A stretch of DNA of 64,000 nt from Neisseria bacilliformis (GTDB lineage: Bacteria > Pseudomonadota > Gammaproteobacteria > Burkholderiales > Neisseriaceae), in NCBI RefSeq assembly GCF_014055025.1, contig NZ_CP059571.1, positions 1,302,001-1,366,000 of the forward strand, in the 5' to 3' direction. Position 1 is the first letter of the stretch, and each line of letters opens with the position of its first letter. This document shows positions 46,584 through 55,223 of the stretch, in pieces. The position numbers and the translations under genes are program-made. The notes below the pieces were generated by a model, which saw nothing but the letters and a program-made list of their open reading frames with translations, was not told the DNA's origin and did no database searches.

Positions 46584-47114
46584 TTACCTGCCGGACACCT
46601 GCGCAGCGGCGGCGGACACGCCCTGCGAGAGCGATTGCAGCATGGCTTCGTAGCCGTCGCCCCGCTGCGGCGTTTCGGCGCGGAAGCGGCGGCTGCCGGC
46701 ATCGGAGCGGACGTAGCCTTCGACCACGGTGCTGCCTTTATATGTGCCCTGGAAGGCTTCGAGATAGACGGTGAGCGACTGCGCCGCGCTGCTTTGGTGG
46801 GCGGGGACAAAATAACGCCGTGCGTCGCCCGCGCGGTTGAATTCGTTGGCGAAACGGGCGGCGGCGGCCTGATCCAGCGGCTGCGCCCACAGATGGCTGC
46901 GGGCGTGGTTCAGTTGCAGCGCGTCGGGCTGGTAGGCCAGGCCGCCACGGTTCAGCGGCTCGGCAAGGACGACGCGCACGGCGGTTTCGCTTTTGCCCTG
47001 CGTGTGCTCGGGCATTTGGAAGCGGCTGTCGGGCAGGGTGAAATAGGCAGCGGGCGGCGAGGCGCAGGCAGCCAGCACGCAGACGGCGGCGGCAGAGAGA
47101 AGGGCTTTGTTCAT
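46584..47114 (-). CDS. PqiC-like (ABC transport auxiliary) lipoprotein
   Basis: A 176-residue lipoprotein: signal MNKALLSAAAVCVLAACA with lipobox LAAC, then SPPAAYFTLPDSRFQMP, typical of the PqiC/YmbA family, and QPLDQAAAARFANEFNRAG with VYLEAFQGTYKGSTVVEGYV. PqiC usually works with PqiA and PqiB in lipid transport across the periplasm; those genes are not adjacent here. ATG 47114 is chosen because the hydrophobic signal begins there. Confidence 0.8.
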   Translation of the reverse strand: MNKALLSAAAVCVLAACASPPAAYFTLPDSRFQMPEHTQGKSETAVRVVLAEPLNRGGLAYQPDALQLNHARSHLWAQPLDQAAAARFANEFNRAGDARRYFVPAHQSSAAQSLTVYLEAFQGTYKGSTVVEGYVRSDAGSRRFRAETPQRGDGYEAMLQSLSQGVSAAAAQVSGR

Positions 47115-47451
47115 AGTGTGCGAAGACGTGGCTCGGGCTGAAACGGCGGGCATTATACACGAGGGGTAGGGGAGGCCGTCTGAAAACGCCGAAACCGTGT
47201 TTTAACTTCGTTGAAGCTGCGCTTTCAGACGGCCTCTGCCGCTTATGCAGGGTGTGTGGCGCAGCCACGCACGCGGCCTCTGTGTTGCGGCGGTTTTTGG
47301 CTTGAACGGCAAAACCTGTGGCACACCTTGTCTTACCAGCGTAAGACCGTCCCCGCCAGTACCCCTTCGGGGCATAAACGCGGGGATGACGTTTCTGAAA
47401 ACGCAGCTTCGGCACAGCCAAAACTGCGAAACGGCATTTTTCAGACGGCCT
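47115..47451. repeat. Intergenic repeats left of IS1106-like copy A
   Basis: An AG-DUS at 47173, inverse copies at 47223 and 47439, a GTGTGTGGC-type palindrome (~47245-47277), an inverted CTTACCAGCGTAAG (47332-47345), and a weak dRS3-like GTCCCCGCC...GCGGGGATG pair. No gene. Confidence 0.6.
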
Positions 47452-48669
47452 GAGACCTTTGCAAAATTTCTTTTCCCCCAACAGCCGAAACCCAAACACA
47501 GGTTTTCGGCTGTTTCCGCCCCAAATCACTCCTGATTTTACCCAAATACCCCCTTAATCCTCCCCGGATACCCCATAATCAGGCATCCGGGCCGCCTTTT
47601 AGGCGGCAACAGGCACACTTAGCCTGTTAGCCGCTTTCAACAGGTTTAAACACATCGCCTTCAGATGGCTTTGCGCACTCACTTTAATCAGCCCGAAATA
47701 GGCTGCCCGGGCGTAGCGGAATTTACGGTGCAGCGTCCCGAAGCTCTGTTCGACCACATAACGGGTTTTCGACAAATATCGGTTACGTTTGGTTTGCGCT
47801 TCCGTCAGCGGACGGTTGCGGTGGGCTTTGCGCATAATGCCGTCCAGCAACCGATGCTCTTCCAGATGTTGCCGGTTTTCCGCACTGTCGTAGCCTTTAT
47901 CGGCATAGACGGTCGTGCCTTCGGCTATCCCTTCCAGCAAAGGCGACAGATGGTTGCACTCATGGGTATTGGCGGGGGTAATGTGCAGTTTCTCGATATA
48001 GCCTTCCTCATCGGTGCGGGTATGTTGTTTGTAACCGAGTTTGTAGAGGCCGTTTTTCTTTGTCCAGCGAGCATCTTTATCTTTGCTCGGTGTGGTTTGG
48101 CCGCTGACTTGTCCTTCGTCATCGACTTCTATGGCTTGACGCTGTTTGCTGCCGGCGGTTTGAATAATGGTGGCGTCAATGACGGCGGCGGATGCTTTCT
48201 CTACTTTTAGGTTTTTTTCGGTCAGTTGGCGGTTAATCGGTTCCAGCAATTCGGACAGGGTGTCGTCTTGCGCCGCTGGTTGCGGTAGCGGCACAAGGTG
48301 CTGTAATCGGGGATGCTCAGTTCGTCGAAACGGCAAAACAGGTTGAAATCGATGCGGGTGATGAGGCTGTGTTCGAGTTCGGGATCGGAGAGACTGTGCC
48401 ATTGTCCGGGCAGGACGGCTTTGAACATGGATAACAGGGGATAGGCGGGACGGCCGCGGTGGTCTCGAAGGTAACGGGTTCTTTGACGATTCAGGTACTG
48501 TTCGATCGGCTGCCAATCAATCACCTGATCCAACTTTAGCAATGGGAAGCGGTCGATGTGTTTGGCAATCATGGCTTGTGCGGTTTGCCGGAAGAAGGTG
48601 CTCATGAGAAATCCCCTAAATGTCTTGATGGGAATTTAGGGGATTTTGGGGGGATTTTGCAAAGGTCTC
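47452..48669 (-). mobile_element. IS1106-like element (IS5 family), copy A (1218 bp)
   Basis: Bounded by GAGACCTTTGCAAAATTTC and the inverse AAATTTTGCAAAGGTCTC-type end (last bases GGTCTC at 48669). Same length as copies C and D. Forms the left border of the NAD gene cluster. Confidence 0.88.
47599..48605 (-). pseudogene. IS5-family transposase, two overlapping frames (copy A)
   Basis: Frame one from ATG 48605 encodes MSTFFRQTAQAMIAKHIDRF to IPDYSTLCRYRNQ and closes at 48222. Frame two continues AAQDDTLSELLEPINRQL, VIDATIIQTAGSKQRQA, VYADKGYDSAENRQHLEEHR and RYVVEQSFGTLHRKFRYARA to 47599. Joining them needs a -1 shift near codon 110. The same break is present in copies C and D, so either frameshifting is programmed or a defective element was spread in trans. 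I see no obvious A-run slippery site. Confidence 0.75.
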
Positions 48670-48684
48670 GATGTGTAATTGAAC

Positions 48685-49566
48685 TTACGCCACGAAATCC
48701 AAACCTATGTCCAGCGATCGGCTGCTGTGAGTCAGATAGCCGAGGGCGATGCCGTCCACGCCGGTTTGCGCTACGCGCTTCAGGCGGTCGAAGCCGATGC
48801 CGCCCGATGCTTCGCAATAGATGGTGTGTGTGTGGGTGGTTTGCGTGTGGCAGCGGTTTGCCGCTTCTTTCAGGGTTTCATCGTCCATGTTGTCCAGCAA
48901 AATCCGTTCCGCGCCCGCCACGATGACTTCGTCCAGTTGTGCCAACGTGTCCACTTCGATTTCTACGCAAGTCAACGGTCCGACCGCCCGTTTTGCCTGC
49001 CGAACTGCTTGGGCGATGTTGTCGCAATAGGCGAGGTGGTTGTCTTTGATGAGTACGGCGTCGTCCAAACCCATGCGGTGGTTCACGCCGCCGCCCGCCC
49101 TGACGGCGTATTTTTGCAGGACGCGCAGCAGGGGGATGGTTTTGCGGCTGCACACGATGTCTGTACCGTATTCGGCGACTTCGGCAACGGCAAGCGCGGT
49201 GGCGGTGGCGATGCCGCTTAAGTGCGTGAGGTAGTTGAGCGCGGTGCGTTCGGCGGCAAGCAGTGCGCGGGCGTTGCCTTCGACGGCAGCCAGCGTCTGA
49301 CCTGCGCGGACGGCTTGCCCGTCGTGGATTTCGGCTTGGAAGCGGACAGACGGATCCATCGTCTGAAAGGCGAGACGCGCCAAGTCCATGCCGGCGATGA
49401 CGCCGTCTTCGCGGCTGACAAGGAAGAGTTTGGCGGTTTTGTCGGGCGCGATGACGGCGGCGGACGTAATGTCGCCGCGCCTGCCCAAATCTTCGCTTAG
49501 GGCTTGTTCGACTATGGGGTGCAGCAGGGTGTCGGGCAGGGGGAAGAGGGTGTTTTCAGACGACAT
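48685..49566 (-). CDS. nadC: Nicotinate-nucleotide pyrophosphorylase (quinolinate PRTase)
   Basis: A 293-residue enzyme converting quinolinate and PRPP to nicotinate mononucleotide. Visible motifs: EDLGRRGDITSAAVIAPDKT, ERTALNYLTHLSGIATAT, CSRKTIPLLRVLQKYAVRAG (usually TRKTIPGLR...CGGG), VEIEVDTLAQLDE and LLDNMDDETLKEAA, ASGGIGFDRLKRVAQTGVDG. ATG 49566 lies within a variant uptake sequence (TTCAGACGACAT). It starts 15 bases past IS copy A and belongs to a NAD cluster with nadA, nadB and a regulator. Confidence 0.94.
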   Translation of the reverse strand: MSSENTLFPLPDTLLHPIVEQALSEDLGRRGDITSAAVIAPDKTAKLFLVSREDGVIAGMDLARLAFQTMDPSVRFQAEIHDGQAVRAGQTLAAVEGNARALLAAERTALNYLTHLSGIATATALAVAEVAEYGTDIVCSRKTIPLLRVLQKYAVRAGGGVNHRMGLDDAVLIKDNHLAYCDNIAQAVRQAKRAVGPLTCVEIEVDTLAQLDEVIVAGAERILLDNMDDETLKEAANRCHTQTTHTHTIYCEASGGIGFDRLKRVAQTGVDGIALGYLTHSSRSLDIGLDFVA

Positions 49567-49615
49567 GGGGTTTCCTTTGTTGAAAAAGATTGATGTTGCA
49601 CCGATGGGCAAAACT

Positions 49616-50578
49616 TCATTTGAGGTCGTCTGAAAACGGGCAACGGCTGCCCAGCGGCAGTCCGATGTCCGAAATCAGCCTGTCGGGCAGGACGTCGTCG
49701 CGGAAGCGGTAAAGCTGCGCGGGACGGCCTTTGCTGCCCGATACGCCGGTATCCGACGGCTCGATGAGGTTTTGCTGCTGAATTTGGCGGCGGAAGTTTT
49801 GCTTGTGTAGTAATCTGCCGCTGATGGCTTCGACGCTGTTTTGCAGTTGCAGCAGCGTGAATTCGGGCGGCATCAGTTCGAAAATCACGGGGCGGTATTT
49901 GATTTTGGCACGCAGGCGGGACAGGGCGGTTGCTAACACGCGGCGGTGGTCGTGGCGCATGGGCTGCCCCGTGAGCGCGAAGTCGAAGTTTGCCTGCGGC
50001 TCGGCGGCTTCCACTATCAGGCCGCTTTCATACAGCATTTCATAGCGTTGCAAAACGTATTCTTCCGACCAGTTTTCCAGTTCGACCCCCCAACACAAAT
50101 GAATGCGTTTGAGCCGCTTTTGGCGGACTTCCTCCGTGTCCGCCGAGTTTGCCCAAATGCGCAGGCGGCTGACGATGGCGTCTCGCTGCCCGCCGTCGGT
50201 GCGCAAGTCTTCCCACGGGAAATAGTCGTAGCAGTCCTGCCATTTCGCGTCGGGATGCAGGATGCTGTCGGCTGCCTCGTGCACCAGCCCCAAGTAGCTG
50301 ACGTACAAGACGGGCATGCCGTGTTCGTTGCGACGGTGGGTATCGACAAAGGTGTAAAGCTGTTCCACATAGCCCATAGGCTGCGAAGTCTGCTTGGCGA
50401 CCCACAGCTTCACGCCTGCCTGCAGGGAATTGCGCAGGGGGGAGAGCGGGCCGTTGGGCAGGAGCGTGCCTTGGGCGACGGTCAACACCCGCAGGCCGCC
50501 ATCGGTAACGGCAATCAATACGGGAACCAGCTCGACGATGCTTTGTGGCGGGGCTTCGGCTTCGGAGTAGGCATCCAT
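49616..50578 (-). CDS. nrtR: NrtR-type regulator (Nudix-like + winged helix)
   Basis: A 320-residue protein. The N-terminal ~170 residues are Nudix-like (IVELVPVLIAVTDGGLRVLT ... MGYVEQLYTFVDTHRRNEHG, VLYVSYLGLVHEA) but the hydrolase box is degenerate. The C-terminal part is a winged helix (VIFELMPPEFTLLQLQNSVE, QNFRRQIQQQNLIEPSDTGV, GRPAQLYRFRDD) as in NrtR repressors, which sense ADP-ribose and control NAD synthesis. It is divergent from nadA, with a strong palindrome in the shared intergenic region. Uptake sequences of the AGGTCGTCTGAA dialect flank it; the last codons are encoded by one. Confidence 0.85.
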   Translation of the reverse strand: MDAYSEAEAPPQSIVELVPVLIAVTDGGLRVLTVAQGTLLPNGPLSPLRNSLQAGVKLWVAKQTSQPMGYVEQLYTFVDTHRRNEHGMPVLYVSYLGLVHEAADSILHPDAKWQDCYDYFPWEDLRTDGGQRDAIVSRLRIWANSADTEEVRQKRLKRIHLCWGVELENWSEEYVLQRYEMLYESGLIVEAAEPQANFDFALTGQPMRHDHRRVLATALSRLRAKIKYRPVIFELMPPEFTLLQLQNSVEAISGRLLHKQNFRRQIQQQNLIEPSDTGVSGSKGRPAQLYRFRDDVLPDRLISDIGLPLGSRCPFSDDLK

Positions 50579-50688
50579 GCTCGGCTTTCTGCGGGTGGGA
50601 AAGGTTTTATTGTAAACCAAAGCGGTTTGTCGGAACGAAGCGGGTCGGTTTTGCGGTATCGCAAACCTGTTTTCAGACGACCTTGCAT

Positions 50689-50711
50689 ATTATACTCAAA
50701 TTGAGCATAAT
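50689..50711. promoter_or_regulatory. 23-bp palindrome, likely NrtR operator
   Basis: ATTATACTCAA-A-TTGAGCATAAT is symmetric except for one base pair in each arm. It lies between nrtR and nadA and overlaps -10-like TATAAT/TATAAA sequences on both strands, as expected for a repressor controlling divergent promoters. Confidence 0.7.
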
Positions 50712-50778
50712 ATAAAACTGTTTGAAAAACAGACGGCAAACCTTCATGTCGTCTGAAAACCAGCTACAAGGAAACATC

Positions 50779-51891
50779 ATGCAAACCGCCACCCGCCGCT
50801 CGTTCGACTACGATATGCCCCTCATCCAAACGCCGACTTCCGCCTGCCAAATCCGTCAGGCGTGGGCGAAGGTTGCCGATACGCCCGACCGCGAGACGGC
50901 AGGTCGTCTGAAAGACGAAATCAAGGCTTTGCTGAAGGAGAAAAACGCGGTTTTGGTGGCGCATTATTATGTTGATCCGCTGATTCAGGATTTGGCTTTG
51001 GAAACGGGCGGATGTGTGGGCGATTCGCTGGAAATGGCGCGCTTCGGTGCGGAACATGAAGCCGGTACATTGGTGGTGGCGGGCGTGCGCTTCATGGGCG
51101 AGAGCGCGAAAATCCTCTGCCCTGAAAAAACGGTGCTGATGCCTGATTTGGAAGCGGAATGTTCTTTGGATTTGGGTTGTCCGGAAGAAGCGTTTTCGGC
51201 GTTTTGCGACCAACACCCCGACCGTACGGTGGTAGTGTACGCCAATACTTCCGCCGCCGTGAAAGCGTGTGCCGATTGGGTGGTAACGTCTTCGGTGGCG
51301 TTGGAAATCGTGTCGTATCTGAAATCGCGCGGTGAGAAGTTGATTTGGGGGCCCGACCGCCACCTCGGCGACTACATCCGCCGCGAAACGGGCGCGGATA
51401 TGCTGTTGTGGCAGGGTTCGTGCATCGTCCATAACGAATTCAAAGGGCAGGAGCTGGCGGTGTTGAAAGCGGAACACCCCGACGCGGTGGTGCTGGTTCA
51501 TCCCGAATCGCCGCAAAGCGTCATCGAACTGGGCGACGTGGTCGGCTCGACCAGCAAACTGCTCAAAGCCGCCGTATCGCGCCCTGAAAAGAAATTCATC
51601 GTGGCGACCGATTTGGGCATCCTGCACGAAATGCAAAAGCAGGCGCCCGACAAAGAATTTATCGCCGCACCGACGGCGGGCAACGGCGGAAGCTGCAAAA
51701 GCTGTGCGTTCTGCCCGTGGATGGCGATGAATTCGCTGGGCGGCATCAAATACGCCCTGACAAGCGGACACAACGAAATCCTGTTGGACAGAAAGCTGGG
51801 CGAAGCCGCCAAACTGCCTTTGCAGCGTATGCTCGACTTCGCGGCAGGACTCAAACGCGGGGATGTGTTCAACGGCATGGGCCCTGCCTGA
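50779..51891 (+). CDS. nadA: Quinolinate synthase
   Basis: A 370-residue 4Fe-4S enzyme condensing iminoaspartate with dihydroxyacetone phosphate. Motifs: [72 protein letters not shown], and the last cluster Cys region in [23 protein letters not shown] before ATG 50779 decides the start over the in-frame ATG at 50722. An AGGTCGTCTGAA uptake sequence lies inside the gene (~50903), encoding GRLKD. Followed 51 bases later by nadB; together they supply quinolinate to NadC. Confidence 0.96.
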   Translation: MQTATRRSFDYDMPLIQTPTSACQIRQAWAKVADTPDRETAGRLKDEIKALLKEKNAVLVAHYYVDPLIQDLALETGGCVGDSLEMARFGAEHEAGTLVVAGVRFMGESAKILCPEKTVLMPDLEAECSLDLGCPEEAFSAFCDQHPDRTVVVYANTSAAVKACADWVVTSSVALEIVSYLKSRGEKLIWGPDRHLGDYIRRETGADMLLWQGSCIVHNEFKGQELAVLKAEHPDAVVLVHPESPQSVIELGDVVGSTSKLLKAAVSRPEKKFIVATDLGILHEMQKQAPDKEFIAAPTAGNGGSCKSCAFCPWMAMNSLGGIKYALTSGHNEILLDRKLGEAAKLPLQRMLDFAAGLKRGDVFNGMGPA

Positions 51892-51942
51892 TTTGCCGTC
51901 AATATTGCCGTTTCAGACGGCCTCTCAAACAAGGACAACACC

Positions 51943-53487
51943 ATGCAAACCGATTGCGACGTATTGATTGCCGGAAACGGGCTGGCGGCACTGACGCTCG
52001 CCCTGTCTCTGCCTGAATCGTTCCGCATCGTCATTTTGTGCAAAAACCGGCTGGACGACACCGCCAGCCGTCATGCGCAAGGCGGGATTGCGGCGGCGTG
52101 GTCGGGAGAGGACGACATCGAAAAACACGTTGCCGATACCTTAGAAGCGGGCGCGGGTTTGTGCGACGAAGCCGCCGTCTGCACTATCCTGTCGCAGGGC
52201 AAACCGGCAATCGAATGGCTGTTGGCGCAGGGCGTGGCGTTCGACCGGAATCATAACGACCTGCACCTGACGCGCGAAGGCGGGCATACCTGCCGCCGAA
52301 TCGCCCACGTCGCCGACTACACGGGCGAAGCCGTCATGCAGAGCCTGATTGCCCAAATACGCCGCCGCCCGAACATCCGCGTTTACGAGCAGCAGATAGC
52401 GTTGGATATCCAAACCGAATCAGGCGCGGCGTACGGACTGACCGTCCTCGACCGCCAAACGCAAGAAACCTACCGCATCCGCGCCCGCTATACCGTACTC
52501 GCGGGCGGCGGCCTCGGGCAAATTTACGCCGCCACCACCACGCCACCCGAATGCACGGGCGACGCCATCGCCATGGCGATACGCGCAGGCTGCGCAGTCG
52601 AAAACCTCGAATTTATCCAATTCCACCCCACAGGCTTGGCAAGGTCGTCTGAAAACGGACGCACCTTCCTGATTTCCGAAGCCGTGCGCGGCGAAGGCGG
52701 CATTCTGACCAACCAAGCGGGTGAACGGTTTATGCCGCATTACGACCGCCGCGCCGAACTCGCGCCGCGCGACATCGTTGCCCGCGCCATCGCCGCCGAA
52801 ATCGCCAAACAAACGCAAGATTTCGTCTCGCTCGACATCAGCCGCCAACCTGCAGAGTTCGTCCGTCAGCATTTCCCGTCCATCCATCGGCACTGCCTGT
52901 CCCAATGCGGTTTGGACATCACGCGCCAAGCCATCCCCGTCCGCCCCGTGCAACACTACACCTGCGGCGGTATCCAAACCGACCCCAGTGGCAGAACCTC
53001 CCTGCCGCAGCTCTACGCCTTAGGCGAAACCGCCTGCACAGGGCTACACGGAGCCAACCGCCTCGCCAGCAACTCCCTGCTCGAATGCGTCGTTACCGCC
53101 AGGCTTGCCGCCCAAACCATCGCAGACGGACAAGCATTCCAAACCGCACCGCCCCAAAGGTCGTCTGAAAAACCCTCCGCCGAAGCAGGCATCTTTTCAG
53201 ACGACCTCCAAAACACATTCAGCCGCCCCGTCCTGCAAGCGTTCAACCAACGCCATCTCGGCATCCTCCGCAACGATACCGGCCTGCGCCGCGCCATCGC
53301 CCAACTGCGGCTTTGGAAGCAAAACCAAGCCGAGCCGCACACCGCGTCCGAATACGAAAACCGCAACCTGCTCGAATGCAGCCTCGCCGTCGCCCAAGCC
53401 GCATACGCAAGGCGGCAAAACATCGGCGCACATTTCAATACCGATTTGGCGGCATGTTTCAACTGGCAGGAGCGGGAAGTAGGCTGA
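51943..53487 (+). CDS. nadB: L-aspartate oxidase
   Basis: A 514-residue flavoprotein oxidising aspartate to iminoaspartate for NadA. FAD-binding N-terminus [97 protein letters not shown] and [15 protein letters not shown] are typical. Three AGGTCGTCTGAA-dialect uptake sequences lie inside (near 52643, 53158, 53197), encoding SSENG, SSEKP and FSDDL. The stop codon shares its last bases with the start of an IS1106-like remnant. Confidence 0.96.
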   Translation: MQTDCDVLIAGNGLAALTLALSLPESFRIVILCKNRLDDTASRHAQGGIAAAWSGEDDIEKHVADTLEAGAGLCDEAAVCTILSQGKPAIEWLLAQGVAFDRNHNDLHLTREGGHTCRRIAHVADYTGEAVMQSLIAQIRRRPNIRVYEQQIALDIQTESGAAYGLTVLDRQTQETYRIRARYTVLAGGGLGQIYAATTTPPECTGDAIAMAIRAGCAVENLEFIQFHPTGLARSSENGRTFLISEAVRGEGGILTNQAGERFMPHYDRRAELAPRDIVARAIAAEIAKQTQDFVSLDISRQPAEFVRQHFPSIHRHCLSQCGLDITRQAIPVRPVQHYTCGGIQTDPSGRTSLPQLYALGETACTGLHGANRLASNSLLECVVTARLAAQTIADGQAFQTAPPQRSSEKPSAEAGIFSDDLQNTFSRPVLQAFNQRHLGILRNDTGLRRAIAQLRLWKQNQAEPHTASEYENRNLLECSLAVAQAAYARRQNIGAHFNTDLAACFNWQEREVG

Positions 53488-53816
53488 GACCTTTGCAAAA
53501 TCCCCCCAAAATCCCCTAAATTACCACCAAGACATTTAGGGGATTTTCCATGAGCACCTTCTTCCAACAAACCACACAAGCCATGATTGCCAAACACATC
53601 GACCGCTTCCCACTATTGAAGTTGGATCAAGTGATTGATTGGCAACCGATCGAACAGTACCTGAATCGTCAAAGAACCCGTTACCTTCGAGACCACCGCG
53701 GCCGTCCCGCCTATCCCCTGTTGTCCATGTTCAAAGCCGTCCTGCTCGGACAATGGCACAGCCTCTCCGATCCCGAAGGCGATGTGTTTGAACCTGTTGA
53801 AAGCGGCTAACAGGCT

Positions 53817-55034
53817 GAGACCTTTGCAAAATCCCCCCCAAATCCCCTAAATTCCCACCAAGACATTTAGGGGATTTCTCATGGGCACCTTCTTTCAGCA
53901 AACCGCACAAGCCATGATTGCCAAACACATCGATCGCTTCCCACTATTAAAGCTGGATCAAGTGATTGATTGGCAACCGATCGAACAGTACCTGAATCGT
54001 CAAAGAACCCGTTACCTCCGAGACCACCGCGGCCGTCCCGCCTATCCCCTGCTGTCCATGTTCAAAGCCATCCTGCTCGAACAATGGCACAGCCTCTCCG
54101 ATCCCGAACTCGAACACAGCCTCGTTACCCGCATCGATTTCAACCTGTTTTGCCGTTTTGACGAACTGAGCATCCCCGATGACAGCACCTTATGCCGCTA
54201 CCGCAACCGGCGGCGCAAGACGACACCCTGTCCGAATTGCTGGAACTGATTAACTGCCAACTGACCGAAAAAAACCTAAAAGTAGAGAAAGCATCCGCCG
54301 CCGTCATTGACGCCACCATTATTCAAACCGCCGGCAGCAAACAGCGTCAAGCCATAGAAGTCGATGACGAAGGACAAGTCAGCAGCCAAACCACACCGAG
54401 CAAAGATAAAGATGCTCGCTGGACAAAGAAAAACGGCCTCTACAAACTCGGTTACAAACAACATACCCGCACCGATGAGGAAGGCTATATCGAGAAACTG
54501 CACATTACCCCCGCCAATACCCATGAGTGCAACCATCTGTCGCCTTTGCTGGAAGGGATAGCCGAAGGCACGACCGTCTATGCCGATAAAGGCTACGACA
54601 GTGCGGAAAACCGGCAACATCTGGAAGAGCATCGGTTGCTGGACGGCATTATGCGCAAAGCCCACCGCAACCGTCCGCTGACGGAAGCGCAAACCAAACG
54701 TAACCGATATTTGTCGAAAACCCGTTATGTGGTCGAACAGAGCTTCGGTACGCTGCACCGTAAATTCCGCTACGCCCGGGCAGCCTATTTTGGGCTGATT
54801 AAAGTGAGTGCGCAAAGCCATCTGAAGGCGATGTGTTTAAACCTGTTGAAAGCGGCTAATAGGCTAAGTGTGCCTGTTGCTGCCTAAAAGGCGGCTCGGA
54901 TGCCTGATTATCAGGTATCCGGGGAGGATTAAGGGGGTATTGGGGTAGAATCAGTGGATATTTGAAACAAAAACAGCCAAAAATCTTTATTTAGGTTTCG
55001 GCTGTCGGGGAAAAAGGAATTTTGCAAAGGTCTC
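53817..55034 (+). mobile_element. IS1106-like element (IS5 family), copy C (1218 bp), nested
   Basis: Ends GAGACCTTTGCAAAATCCCC and GGAATTTTGCAAAGGTCTC. Lies wholly within the remnant copy B. Confidence 0.88.
53881..54887 (+). pseudogene. IS5-family transposase, two frames (copy C)
   Basis: MGTFFQQTAQAMIAKHIDRF to DSTLCRYRNRRRKTTPCPNC in the first frame (53881-54249); the second frame resumes around AAQDDTLSELLELINCQLTE and runs to NRLSVPVAA at 54887. The break is at the same place as in copies A and D. Confidence 0.75.
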
Positions 55035-55223
55035 AGGCTAAGTGTGCCTGTTGCCGCCTAAAAGGCGGCCGGATGCCTGATTAATCAGGTATCCAAGGGG
55101 GATTAAGGGGGGGTATTTGAGTAGAATCAGTGGATATTTGAAACAAAAACAGCCGAAAATCTTTAATTAGATTTCGGCTGTCGGGGAAAAAGGAATTTTG
55201 CAAAGGTCTCTGCCTGTCCGATT

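Larger units (their letters stand above)
53486..55210 (+). mobile_element. Internally deleted IS1106-like element (copy B) split by a second copy
   Basis: The outer element has its left part at 53486-53816 and its right part at 55035-55210. Its transposase runs from MSTFFQQTTQAMIAKHIDRF to SLSDPE, then jumps to GDVFEPVESG, the extreme 3' end: an internal deletion joined at a short GAA match. Copy C is inserted in the remaining 3' part, with AGGCT on both sides of it. Confidence 0.85.

Noticed and set aside
45339-47141. 600-residue plus-strand frame opposite the GTPase and PqiC-like genes
   Set aside because: Antisense shadow covering two genes and the gap between them.
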